Source: an uncultured Paracoccaceae bacterium (GTDB lineage: Bacteria; Pseudomonadota; Alphaproteobacteria; Rhodobacterales; Rhodobacteraceae). Taken from it: 64,000 nucleotides of DNA. Below are positions 37,193 through 46,007 of this stretch, piece by piece (position 1 is the first letter of the stretch; each line of letters opens with the position of its first letter). The notes under the pieces were generated by a model. That model was not told where the DNA came from and searched no databases. It worked only from the letters and a program-made list of their open reading frames with translations. The position numbers and the translations under genes were made by a program. The DNA lies in contig CANLVP010000001.1 in assembly GCA_947494675.1 (NCBI GenBank), positions 1,240,001 to 1,304,000 of the forward strand, written 5' to 3'.

Positions 37193-40107
37193 GTCAGATC
37201 CTCTGGGCTTACGTCATCGCTGATGTCCCATTCGCCAAAGCGCGACAGGTGGTCATAGTCGCTGATGTCCGTGGTGGAGAACATCGCCATCCGCGCGGAA
37301 TACCCGTGATGCGGTTGCCGCCAATGATGCAACAGCTGCGCGAAGTTTTCCCAAACCTGATCAGCAGGATGATCAGCCAGTGGGGCAGGCACGACCTTGG
37401 TTTCCTTGGAAATGCCAAGAAAGCTGGCGGCTTGCACAGGCCGCGTTCCAAGATCGGCAAAGGCACCGCGTTCGACCATCGCCGCCTCAAGCAAGAGCTG
37501 TTTGTCGAATTGCGCCTGCTGCTTTTTCGACGGCACTGCGCCGGTCTTGTAGTCATAGATCAGGGTCTGGCCGTCGTCGGTCAGGTCAAAGCGGTCGGCT
37601 TTGCAGGTGAGCTTGACGCCAGTTGCTCCAACAAGGATTTCGCCACGGGCTTCGGCCATCTGGAAATCCGCCTGGTCTTGTCGCTGCGCCTCATCCGCCA
37701 GAAACGCAGGCGCGACCTGTTCCATCCGGGCCATCCATTGCAAGCGGACGGCGGGCCAAGGGCAACTGATTTCAAGCTCATGCGCGGCGATATCCAATAG
37801 ACGGGTGAGGGCCGCAGGGTCCCGCGCGTCGTGGCGTTCAGAGACAAAAACCTCGAGGATTTTGTGGATGATCTCTCCCCGCAACGGCGCATCGGCGCTG
37901 GGCTGCAGCGGATCGAGCTTGTTCAGGCGCAGGACCTTGCGGGCGTAGATCGCGTAAGGGTCGCGGATCAGGGTTTTGACCTGCGTGACGGAAATTTCGG
38001 TCGGTCGGGCGTTGACAGGTGGCCGGGGGGAGGGGCGCTTTGCACGCGGCACTTCAGCGCCAGGCTTGCCAAGGGCGGCGGATTTCGCAAGCCAGTCTCG
38101 CCCGCGCCCGCGCATCGCGGCCAATGCCTCTGGCCCATTTTGATCTGGCAGACCGTCGAGCAGATTTGTCAGGCGATTGACCCAGCGCGACGGCACCGTT
38201 TCCGCGTCGGCAGAGCGTTTGGCCCGGGTGATCCAGACCTCTTTCCCGGCGACGGCCTGTTGGTAATCGTGCGCGGACAGGCCGATCCGGCGCTCTGGCA
38301 AAAGTAGCCCCGCGTCTAGCCGCATCTGCCGGTTAAGCCATGGATCGGGGCGCGGGGCCTCTGGCCAGGTGCCGTCGTTCATACTGCCAAGGATGACCAG
38401 ATCGGCGCCACCAACTCGCGCTTCGAGCGTCCCCCAGATCAGAATGCCGGGGTACCCCGCGTCACGGTCACGAACAGAGCCGCCGTTGAGGACCGTACCA
38501 AAGAGGGCGACATAGTCGGCGATTGAGAGTGTCCCGGCCGCGTCTGCATCGCGCGCAATCGTGTCGCAGATCGCGCGCGCTTCGCGTCCAGCCTTTTCGT
38601 CCCAAAGCGTGCCTGTCTCGGCATTTGATCCTGCAGAGAGCCGTTCCGCCAGCGCAACGTGCCGGGTCAGGTGATCGGCCAAGGGCGCGTCGGTGGCATC
38701 GATTGAATCGGTCAGGATGTCGCCAATCCAGCGCGCCCACGGCACGGATTCAGGATGCGCATCAGCCTCTTTCAGCGCCCAGTCAGCGAGGTCCTCAGAT
38801 GTCAGAAACGGCGGGCCATAGCGGCGGAGCTTCATTTCCAATCGCCGGGTGCGCAGTAGGTGGTCGTTGCGCCCGTCACCCGCATGGGTCAACGGGTGCT
38901 TGAGCAGGACTAGAAGCGCCTCAGCCGTCATCGGTTTGCCTAGCATCTCTGCCACATGACGCAGCATCCGGCCCGATGCAGTCAACGCCAGTGGCATGCC
39001 TGCAGAATCGTCTGGCGTGATATTCCAACGGTCCAGCGCGGCTGCGACCTGGCGGGTCAGGTTCCGGTCCGGCGTGATCAGCGCGGCGGTCTGGTTGTCT
39101 TGTGCGGCTTGGCGCAGACGCAGGGCGATGGCTTCCGCTTCGGCCCTTGGGCTGTCCGCCTCGACGAGCGTCAGATCGGCGGTCGGGGCCATCAGATCGC
39201 CGATGGCAGGGCCTTCGGTGCGCCAGGCATGGGTGACGGGGGCCGGGCGGAGCGAGAGGGAAATCAGGCGATTGCGCGGATGATCGGGCGTCGCCGTCCA
39301 GGGTGCGACCAGATCGGGGCGCATGTCCAGACCATCCAGCAGCTTGCGGTAGCGGAATTGCGGGTGGTCTTCGGCGGTCAGAGGATCGTCGAGCGCGGAC
39401 CAATAATTGGGAAGCTCCGGATCGAAACCGGGCAAGATCAGCGCGCCTTGCGGCAGGCGGGCGACGGCCTGCATGAACACCTGTGTTGCCCCGCGGGACC
39501 CGGTTGACCCGGCCACGATCACAGGGTGAGCGGGAGGAGTCGCTTGCCACTTTTGGCTCAGGTGTTCGGCGACTTGCCGCAGCCGGGATTGCGCATCAGG
39601 CGGGCGATCGTCCGACCCAAAGAAGGGGCGCAGGATGTTCAGAAATTGCAGCGCGCGTTGCCAATGGCCTGATTGATCCTCAACATTCAGGCGGGCCAGC
39701 ACGTCGGGTGAAACGCCTTCGCCGTGCATCTCCTCCATCAAGGCGGCAAGGCTGTCGGACAGATCATAAAGCGCCGTGCGCGGCGCAAGATCAGGCTCTT
39801 TTTCAATCAGTGCGGCGACGAACTGTGACAGCTCCAAACGACGCCGCAACGGGGGGACCGGCGGCGGAACCCCGGCCTGCGTGGCCTCAAACCCCAGATC
39901 GGTGACAAGCCGCACATGCGGCAAAAGCCGGGCAGGGCCTGCGTCAAACAACGTGCGAATGCGCCGCTGCATCCGCGTGGTGTTGACGTAGATCACGGTG
40001 CGCGACAGATCATCCGTTCGGGCGGACAGGCCGTCGACAAGAGCCGCCGGAAAGTCGATGCCGGGGGCAGTGCCAAAGACACGCGGATGATCGGTGGGGT
40101 CAAACAT
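37189..40107 (-). CDS. addB: Double-strand break repair protein AddB
   Basis: A 972-residue AddB of the alphaproteobacterial type. The N-terminal half is an inactivated helicase-like region (no intact P-loop; IVAGSTGSRGAT instead), and the C-terminus has a RecB-like nuclease with LIYDYKTGAVPSKKQQAQFD. The cysteine cluster that binds an Fe-S centre in Bacillus AddB is not seen after the nuclease motif. The ATG at 40107 overlaps the murU end by 8 bases; longer forms would lie inside murU. Confidence 0.95.
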   Translation of the reverse strand: MFDPTDHPRVFGTAPGIDFPAALVDGLSARTDDLSRTVIYVNTTRMQRRIRTLFDAGPARLLPHVRLVTDLGFEATQAGVPPPVPPLRRRLELSQFVAALIEKEPDLAPRTALYDLSDSLAALMEEMHGEGVSPDVLARLNVEDQSGHWQRALQFLNILRPFFGSDDRPPDAQSRLRQVAEHLSQKWQATPPAHPVIVAGSTGSRGATQVFMQAVARLPQGALILPGFDPELPNYWSALDDPLTAEDHPQFRYRKLLDGLDMRPDLVAPWTATPDHPRNRLISLSLRPAPVTHAWRTEGPAIGDLMAPTADLTLVEADSPRAEAEAIALRLRQAAQDNQTAALITPDRNLTRQVAAALDRWNITPDDSAGMPLALTASGRMLRHVAEMLGKPMTAEALLVLLKHPLTHAGDGRNDHLLRTRRLEMKLRRYGPPFLTSEDLADWALKEADAHPESVPWARWIGDILTDSIDATDAPLADHLTRHVALAERLSAGSNAETGTLWDEKAGREARAICDTIARDADAAGTLSIADYVALFGTVLNGGSVRDRDAGYPGILIWGTLEARVGGADLVILGSMNDGTWPEAPRPDPWLNRQMRLDAGLLLPERRIGLSAHDYQQAVAGKEVWITRAKRSADAETVPSRWVNRLTNLLDGLPDQNGPEALAAMRGRGRDWLAKSAALGKPGAEVPRAKRPSPRPPVNARPTEISVTQVKTLIRDPYAIYARKVLRLNKLDPLQPSADAPLRGEIIHKILEVFVSERHDARDPAALTRLLDIAAHELEISCPWPAVRLQWMARMEQVAPAFLADEAQRQDQADFQMAEARGEILVGATGVKLTCKADRFDLTDDGQTLIYDYKTGAVPSKKQQAQFDKQLLLEAAMVERGAFADLGTRPVQAASFLGISKETKVVPAPLADHPADQVWENFAQLLHHWRQPHHGYSARMAMFSTTDISDYDHLSRFGEWDISDDVSPEDLT

Positions 40108-40780
40108 GAGTGTTGAGCATTTCCTCGGCCAAGCGAATGCTGTCGGGTTTCCCAACGTCGCACCAATGGCCGGGGTATTCTACGCCAAAAAGACCTTGGT
40201 TGGCGGCGGCATCATCCCAAAGCAGGTTCATCGAAAAGGCGGGCTGATCGATCTTCATCAGGCCATCCGTCCGGGTCAACTGCAGCCCGGTGTAAACCGG
40301 GCCGGGTCCGCGCGTCAGGCGGCCATCGGTGCCGATCAGAAAGTCACCCTTGCCGGGATGGCCGACGACGCGGGATTGCGGCACGATCAAAAGAAGGGAC
40401 TGCATAGGCTCGCGCCAGGCCGCGCAAAGTAGATCAATCGGGTTCGGGCCGCCCCAAACTGCATCGGTGTTCAGCGTCAGCACAGGGCTGGCGTTCAACA
40501 GAGGCAGGGCTTTGCGCAACCCGCCACCGGTTTCCAAAAGAGCGCCGCTTTCGTCGGAAAATGCGATGTCTTGCCCGGCAAGGTGGTCGCGGATCATGTG
40601 ACCCTTGTAATGCAGGTTCACGACGCGCCGCCCGACTCGGGGCGTCTGGGTCAGGTCAAGCGCGTGATCCAGCAATGTGCGCCCGGCCACGGGGATCAGC
40701 GGTTTCGGGCGGTCGTGGGTCAGCGTGCCCATGCGGGTGCCAAGGCCCGCAGCAAAGAGAAGGATGGGATAGGTGGTCAT
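40100..40780 (-). CDS. murU: N-acetylmuramate 1-phosphate uridylyltransferase (MurU-like)
   Basis: A 226-residue nucleotidyltransferase with the signature LLFAAGLGTRMGTLTHDRPKP (residues 7-27 in two parts) and LTLNTDAVW. Together with the upstream kinase it matches the MurU/AmgK pair, which recycles MurNAc to UDP-MurNAc and bypasses de novo synthesis and fosfomycin. The ATG at 40780 overlaps the amgK stop by 4 bases. A role with another sugar phosphate is possible, but the gene pairing supports MurU. Confidence 0.82.
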   Translation of the reverse strand: MTTYPILLFAAGLGTRMGTLTHDRPKPLIPVAGRTLLDHALDLTQTPRVGRRVVNLHYKGHMIRDHLAGQDIAFSDESGALLETGGGLRKALPLLNASPVLTLNTDAVWGGPNPIDLLCAAWREPMQSLLLIVPQSRVVGHPGKGDFLIGTDGRLTRGPGPVYTGLQLTRTDGLMKIDQPAFSMNLLWDDAAANQGLFGVEYPGHWCDVGKPDSIRLAEEMLNTHV

Positions 40781-41703
40781 GCGAACCCCGCCTTGTCTGG
40801 CGGTGGCAGTTGCGACAGCACGGTGTTGCGAAGGTCCGTCATTGCGGGGTGTTTGAGGTCGAGCATCAGGTTGTCCCACACGCGCGGCATGAGCGCGGTG
40901 TATTTCGGTTTTCCGTCCAGACGGATCAGGCGGGCAAAAACACCCAAGATACGCAGGTTGCGCTGGGCCCCAAGACAGGCGAGCTGCGGCGCAAAGGCTT
41001 GAGCGTCGTGGCTAGTTGCGGCGCAGTATCGCTGCGTCATCTCGGTTACGATTTCTTCTGGCACAGGGCGACGAATATCGCGCAGAAGGGACACAAGGTC
41101 ATAGCCTTCGGGTGCGATGAAGGCGTCTTGAAAGTCGAGGAGACCAATTCGGGACAGGCCCTCTTTTGAAGGACGCCAGATCAGATTTTCGACGTGGTAG
41201 TCGCGCAGGGCAAGGGTTGTTGGATCAGGCGCAAGTCGCGCCATGTGGTCCTGCATTGTTGTGGCAAGCAAATCTCCGTCCGCATCTGGCGCATAATGTT
41301 CGGCGGTGATCCGGACCATGTCGCCCGCAACTTCTGGCGTGAGTTTCGGCAATGGTGGCGGCGTCAGCCCCCGCAGATGGATCAACACGCCGGTGGCAGC
41401 GGCATAAAGGACAGATGGGTCTTCGCCGGCGTCGAGCGCATGGGCCACATCCACCGTTCCGAGATCGGACAACACGAGGTGCGGATGACGGTTCAGCAGC
41501 ACTTGCGGCGCACAAAACCCGTTGTCGGTCAGATAGCGGGCGATGTCACAAAACGGCGCGGTTTCAACCGGGCCGCTGTCCATCACCACGACGGTTTCGT
41601 CGTTTGGGCCGACAAGGCGGGTGTAGCTTCGGGCAGAGGCATCGCCGGCGATAGGTGTCGCGGTCCAATCGGCCCAGCGGGTGCCATCCAGAGGGTCAGA
41701 CAT
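40777..41703 (-). CDS. amgK: N-acetylmuramate/N-acetylglucosamine kinase (AmgK-like)
   Basis: A 308-residue aminoglycoside-phosphotransferase-fold kinase. Catalytic-loop residues are in LALRDYHVENLIW and the metal site in IGLLDFQDAF. In Pseudomonas, AmgK makes MurNAc-1-phosphate for MurU, and the same order of genes here (tsaE, kinase, nucleotidyltransferase) supports that role. The start overlaps the end of tsaE by 8 bases. It is not an antibiotic-resistance gene by context. Confidence 0.82.
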   Translation of the reverse strand: MSDPLDGTRWADWTATPIAGDASARSYTRLVGPNDETVVVMDSGPVETAPFCDIARYLTDNGFCAPQVLLNRHPHLVLSDLGTVDVAHALDAGEDPSVLYAAATGVLIHLRGLTPPPLPKLTPEVAGDMVRITAEHYAPDADGDLLATTMQDHMARLAPDPTTLALRDYHVENLIWRPSKEGLSRIGLLDFQDAFIAPEGYDLVSLLRDIRRPVPEEIVTEMTQRYCAATSHDAQAFAPQLACLGAQRNLRILGVFARLIRLDGKPKYTALMPRVWDNLMLDLKHPAMTDLRNTVLSQLPPPDKAGFA

Positions 41704-42157
41704 GCAGCCCGCCCAGCCGTTCAGGCCAATCGCCGGGCATGTCCAAGGTCACGTGATGCGCCGCGTCGCCTGCAACAAAGTTAAGGTGTAGGGCGTTTGG
41801 TGGCGTCAGATCGCCAAGGCGGTCGGGCCATTCGATCAGGCACAAACCGTCGCGAAAGGCATCGTCGAGGCCAAGCTCCAACACCTCTTGCGGGTCTGTC
41901 AGGCGATAAAGATCGCAGTGCCAAATCTCAAACGCAGAAGTGTCATAGGTCTGGACAAGCGTAAATGTCGGCGATGGGACATCAAGATCAGGGTGGGTCA
42001 GGCTGCGGATCAGGGCACGGGCAAAGGCCGATTTTCCGGCCCCGATTTGCCCTGATAGCAACAGCGTGTCACCTGCGCGCGCGACCTTGCCGATTTCAGC
42101 GGCGAACCTTGCTGTCGCGGCCTCATCGGTCAGGGTGAAGTCTTGGGTCTTGGCCAT
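41696..42157 (-). CDS. tsaE: tRNA threonylcarbamoyladenosine synthesis ATPase TsaE
   Basis: A 153-residue TsaE, the P-loop ATPase that works with TsaD and TsaB to make t6A37 on ANN-reading tRNAs. Walker A GQIGAGKS is at 36-43, with PSPTFTLVQTYD and the HCDLYRL segment after it. It heads the leftward tsaE-amgK-murU-addB-addA run, 40 bases from the PAS gene on its other side. tsaD is in this window too, at 54-55 kb. Confidence 0.94.
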   Translation of the reverse strand: MAKTQDFTLTDEAATARFAAEIGKVARAGDTLLLSGQIGAGKSAFARALIRSLTHPDLDVPSPTFTLVQTYDTSAFEIWHCDLYRLTDPQEVLELGLDDAFRDGLCLIEWPDRLGDLTPPNALHLNFVAGDAAHHVTLDMPGDWPERLGGLHV

Positions 42158-42197
42158 GCCCGCAGACTAAATCGCGGGGCAGGCGCTGCAAGCCCAA

Positions 42198-43799
42198 TCA
42201 GCGCTTGGCGAGCTTTCTGTCATGGGCTTGGGCGGTCAGTGGTGCCAGCACCCTTTGCGTGGGCTTGGTGATTTCAAACCGCACCAACGTCATCCGGCCC
42301 GCAAGCGGTTGCGCGTGGCACATGGCGTGGCGTCCGTCGATCAGGGTTACGCGGTCTGAAAACGGTTCCCTGATCCCGGTGGTGGTCGCGAAATCTTCGA
42401 GCCGGGGCCAAATCGGGGAGGGGAGGCTTGCATTGCGCCATGTCTTCATCGCGTCGCGCAGATCATGGTCTGACATGACCTCTTCATCGTCGGTTTCCCA
42501 AAGCTCGCGGTAGGCCTCATTGCTGGACACCAAGGTGTTGGCGTTGGAAAAGACGGCGATGGCGTCGGGGATCGTGTCCATGACGGCTTGTGCGGTTTCA
42601 ACCTCGTTGCGGAAATGTCGGGTCAAAGACACCTCTGCGCTGATGTCTTCAAACAGAAAGGCCAGCGCGCCGTCGGGGTGCGGTCTGCCGGATACCCGGA
42701 ACGTCTGACCGTCAGGCAGGTCCCAGTTTTCGCAGTAGGTGCCTTCCAATGCCTCAGCCTCAAGCTGGGTGAATTGTTCGCGCCATGACGAATAATCCTT
42801 GGGCTCTGGCAGTCGCCGCATATCGCGCATCCGGTTCAAGAGCATTTCAATTGTCGGGCGTGCGCTGAGAAATTCAAAAGGCAGACCAGTCATATCAAGG
42901 AAGGCCGGGTTGAACATCGTCAGCTTGCGATGGTCATCAAAGATCGCAAGACCGGTGGCCAGTTGGGCAAAGGTCTTGCTAAGCGTCTGTTGGAATTCGC
43001 GTTTGGCGTTTTCGGCCCGCACGACAGCATTGGCGTCAGAGGCAAAATGGACGGTGCCACCGTCCAGCGGCATCGTGGTCACGTCGAACCAATGTTCGGA
43101 TTTTTCGCCATGCAGCTGGATTGAGACGCGGTTGACCGCCGCTTGCCCGTCTGGTCGTGGGGTGGCATTCAGGTCCGCAAACAGCTTGCCACCTGGCCAG
43201 ACCTGACCAGCGACATCCTTGGATTCAGCGCAGCGATCAGAATAGGCAAGGTAGGCGCGGTTGGCCCAGATCAGCCGCCCGCTGTCGTCTTCGCGCCAGA
43301 TCAGTTGCGGGGCTGCGTTTGTCAGATCGCGCAGCATCGCAAGCTCTTCCCCAAGGGCGGTCCGCGCGAGGGCGGCATAGTGAAGGTCTACGTCATTGCC
43401 ATCTTGCGCGCCGAGAATGACGCGTTTCAGCCCATCGCGGTGGGTCAGCGTCAACATCAAATCGGTGCCGTTCAGTGGGGTCAGCGTTTGGGACTCGCCC
43501 GGCGCCAAACCATCGAGTTCAACGGCGAGATTGGGAAAGTCCTTTTGCAGCAACAACAGCAACGCATCGTGCTCCGACAGTCCATCGGGGCGGTCGGTGA
43601 TCAGTTGGGTGCCGCCCGGCGTTGCGTCGATCAGGTCTTGGCCGTCGAACAGGAAAACCGGTTGCGATGGCGGGCGGCCTGCGACCGACATCCGGCGCCC
43701 GGGCATTTGCCAGAAGCGGAGGATCACCTGATGAAAAAGCCCCGCTGACAGAAGTGCCGCAAAGACGACCGACAAGAGCGAAGCCAAACTAAGTTCCAT
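42198..43799 (-). CDS. PAS-domain protein, DivL-like
   Basis: A 533-residue protein with one N-terminal membrane helix (residues 2-25) and at least two or three PAS-type regions (APQLIWREDDSGRLIWANRAY in two parts, GLAIFDDHRKLTMFNPAFLDMTG, IPDAIAVFSNANTLVSSNEAY). No histidine-kinase ATPase domain follows. Rhodobacterales DivL proteins, which feed the CckA-ChpT-CtrA phosphorelay, look like this, so I call it DivL-like. A perfect TTAA-N7-TTAA site lies 46-60 bases before the ATG. Confidence 0.65.
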   Translation of the reverse strand: MELSLASLLSVVFAALLSAGLFHQVILRFWQMPGRRMSVAGRPPSQPVFLFDGQDLIDATPGGTQLITDRPDGLSEHDALLLLLQKDFPNLAVELDGLAPGESQTLTPLNGTDLMLTLTHRDGLKRVILGAQDGNDVDLHYAALARTALGEELAMLRDLTNAAPQLIWREDDSGRLIWANRAYLAYSDRCAESKDVAGQVWPGGKLFADLNATPRPDGQAAVNRVSIQLHGEKSEHWFDVTTMPLDGGTVHFASDANAVVRAENAKREFQQTLSKTFAQLATGLAIFDDHRKLTMFNPAFLDMTGLPFEFLSARPTIEMLLNRMRDMRRLPEPKDYSSWREQFTQLEAEALEGTYCENWDLPDGQTFRVSGRPHPDGALAFLFEDISAEVSLTRHFRNEVETAQAVMDTIPDAIAVFSNANTLVSSNEAYRELWETDDEEVMSDHDLRDAMKTWRNASLPSPIWPRLEDFATTTGIREPFSDRVTLIDGRHAMCHAQPLAGRMTLVRFEITKPTQRVLAPLTAQAHDRKLAKR

Positions 43800-43844
43800 T
43801 GGATAAACCTCAACGCAAGTTTTGTTGAATTTGCGTTAAAATTC

Positions 43845-43859
43845 TTAACGGCTCGTTAA
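43845..43859. promoter_or_regulatory. CtrA-type binding site TTAA-N7-TTAA
   Basis: On the minus strand, TTAACGAGCCGTTAAG contains TTAA, seven bases, TTAA with perfect spacing for the CtrA consensus known from Caulobacter. It is 46-60 bases upstream of the DivL-like ATG at 43799, in the 67-bp gap after regB. A further TTAA lies 5 bases closer to the gene. An AACGCAA/TTGCGTT inverted repeat follows. Confidence 0.65.
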
Positions 43860-43866
43860 GGCAGGC

Positions 43867-45264
43867 CTAGCTGACAATAGGTTGGTTTTGGCCCAGCGCG
43901 CCTTTGCCCGGCTGGCCTGTGCGATCCAGCAATACACGTTCCCAAACCACGCTGACAATCGCGCCGCCCGTGGCCTGCCCGGCCCAGCCTGCGTGGCCGT
44001 GTCGCCGACCGTTGGTAAACTTCAGCGTCGCGCCGGAGCGTTCGAGCAAGGTCTTGGCAATGAAAAGGCCCAGCCCCATGCCTTCGTATCCGGGGCGCTG
44101 GGCACCGTCGATGCTGCCGCGCCGCCTGCGCACAAAGGGATCACCAATGCGGCCAATCACCGATTGCGGAAAGCCGTGCCCGTCGTCGGAGATCTCAATC
44201 GTGATCTTTTCAGGGGTCCAGGTTGCTTCAATCTCAACCCGGCTATCGGCAAAATCGACAGCGTTTTGAATTAGGTTGCGCAGCCCGTGGATAATCTCGG
44301 GCCTGCGTGTGATGGTTGGCTGAAGATCGTCGCTGTCTTCGTCGGCACCGATCAGAAAGGCGACCTCTTTCCCACGGCCCAGATGCGGTTCTGCGGCTTC
44401 ACGCACGACGGTTTCCAAGGGGGCCGTGCGCAGGTGCAGATCGTCTTTGCCAGCGCGCCCCATGGATTGAAGGATATCACGGCAACGGTCGGCCTGTTCG
44501 CGGATCAGGGCCGCGTCGTCCAGCAACTCCGGTTGGTTTTCAAGCTCTTCAATCAGCTCACTGCTGACCAGCTTGATGGTTGCCAGCGGCGTACCAAGCT
44601 CATGCGCGGCTGCGGCGACCACGCCGCCAAGGTCGGTGAGTTTCTGTTCACGCGCCAAAGCCAATTGCGTCGCAAGCAACGCCTCACCCATGGTGTGCAT
44701 TTCGTTGGTGACCTGACGGGCATAGATCGACAGAAAGATCACACCGATCACGAGGGCCACCCAGAACCCGAACTGGAACAATCCCGGCAGGACCAGTACT
44801 TCGCCCGACGCCGTCTCAATCGGGATGCTGTAGTGATAAAGCGTGGAGGTCAGAAAGATTGCCACGGCACCCAAGACCACCGTGCTCGACAAGTGCAGGA
44901 CCGTTGCGGCGATGGTGACGGGCGCCAAAAGCAGCAGCGCAAAGGGGTTCGACAACCCGCCCGTCAGATACAACAGGACGCTGAGCTGGATGATGTCAAA
45001 GCTGAGGATAAAGGAGGCTTCACGCTCTGACAGGCGCTTGTTCTCGGGATAGAGGAAGCTGAAAAACAGGTTCGCAATCGCCGATGCCATAATGGTCAGC
45101 GCGGCGGCTGCGACCTCAATCTGGAGGCCATAGACCCGCACGGCCACAAAGATCGCCACGATTTGCCCGCAGATCGCGAACCAGCGCAGTAACACAAGTG
45201 TGCGCAACCGAACCCAGTTACTGCGCTCGCGCTCTTGCAGGACATCATGTATTTCAGTGGGCAT
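43867..45264 (-). CDS. regB: Redox sensor histidine kinase RegB/PrrB
   Basis: A 465-residue RegB with six membrane helices; GGLSNPFALLLLAPVTIA (from residue 102) is the ubiquinone-binding loop. The phosphorylated histidine is His221 in AAHELGTPLATIKL and the redox cysteine is Cys261 in QADRCRDILQSMGRAGK, both at positions close to those of Rhodobacter RegB. The HATPase region follows (LRNLIQNAVDFA). The ATG at 45264 has AAGGA upstream; longer forms lack a ribosome site. It is divergent from senC-regA. Confidence 0.95.
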   Translation of the reverse strand: MPTEIHDVLQERERSNWVRLRTLVLLRWFAICGQIVAIFVAVRVYGLQIEVAAAALTIMASAIANLFFSFLYPENKRLSEREASFILSFDIIQLSVLLYLTGGLSNPFALLLLAPVTIAATVLHLSSTVVLGAVAIFLTSTLYHYSIPIETASGEVLVLPGLFQFGFWVALVIGVIFLSIYARQVTNEMHTMGEALLATQLALAREQKLTDLGGVVAAAAHELGTPLATIKLVSSELIEELENQPELLDDAALIREQADRCRDILQSMGRAGKDDLHLRTAPLETVVREAAEPHLGRGKEVAFLIGADEDSDDLQPTITRRPEIIHGLRNLIQNAVDFADSRVEIEATWTPEKITIEISDDGHGFPQSVIGRIGDPFVRRRRGSIDGAQRPGYEGMGLGLFIAKTLLERSGATLKFTNGRRHGHAGWAGQATGGAIVSVVWERVLLDRTGQPGKGALGQNQPIVS

Positions 45265-45349
45265 CAGTGTCCTTTGGACTGCGACAAGCTGTGCCATTGT
45301 TACGGGCCGCGCAATCAAGGATCAATGCGACCAATTGAAAGGACGCCCT

Positions 45350-45949
45350 ATGATCAAGATCGTATCGATTGCGGCAAGTGCAGCGGTGCTGGCAGTCTTG
45401 GGCACCACCTATCTGATGACCCAGCGCACGCCAGCGGGCTGTGGCGGTGGTGTTGTCGCTGGCGGTGACTTTGGTGGACCGTTCACGCTGGTCGATGGCA
45501 CCGGCGCGACGGTCACGGATGCGGATGTGATCACAGAGCCGAGTTTGATCTATTTTGGCTACACCTTTTGCCCCGATGTCTGCCCGATTGATAACGCCCG
45601 CAATGCCGCTGCCGTTGATGTCTTGGCGGAACAAGGCATTTCGGCCAAGCCTGTCTTCATCAGCATCGACCCCGCACGGGATACGCCCGAGGTCGTGGGC
45701 GATTACATCCAGAACTTTCACCCCGATATGATCGGCCTGACCGGATCAGATGAGCAGATAGCCGCTGCCGCAGACGCCTACCGCGTCGTCTATAGCCGGG
45801 GCGACGATGATCCGGAATACTACCTTATGAACCATTCAGTCTTTACCTATTTCGTCACCCCCGAGGACGGCTTTGTCGATTTCTTCCGCCGGGAAGATTC
45901 GCCTGAAGATGTCGCGGCACGCATGTCCTGTCATGCCGCGCAAAGTTGA
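45350..45949 (+). CDS. senC: SCO1/SenC-type copper chaperone (PrrC)
   Basis: A 199-residue Sco protein anchored by an N-terminal helix (residues 3-22). The copper-binding cysteines are Cys74 and Cys78 in FCPDVC, with His162 in NHSVF as third ligand. It helps assemble the CuA centre of cytochrome c oxidase and in Rhodobacter is linked to RegB signalling. The ATG at 45350 follows AAAGGA; the 85-bp gap to regB must hold both promoters. Confidence 0.94.
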   Translation: MIKIVSIAASAAVLAVLGTTYLMTQRTPAGCGGGVVAGGDFGGPFTLVDGTGATVTDADVITEPSLIYFGYTFCPDVCPIDNARNAAAVDVLAEQGISAKPVFISIDPARDTPEVVGDYIQNFHPDMIGLTGSDEQIAAAADAYRVVYSRGDDDPEYYLMNHSVFTYFVTPEDGFVDFFRREDSPEDVAARMSCHAAQS

Positions 45950-46007
45950 GATTTGACCGGTAGGCTTGTCACGCTAAATCCTCGGTATGAAACAAGGGAT
46001 CGCAGGA

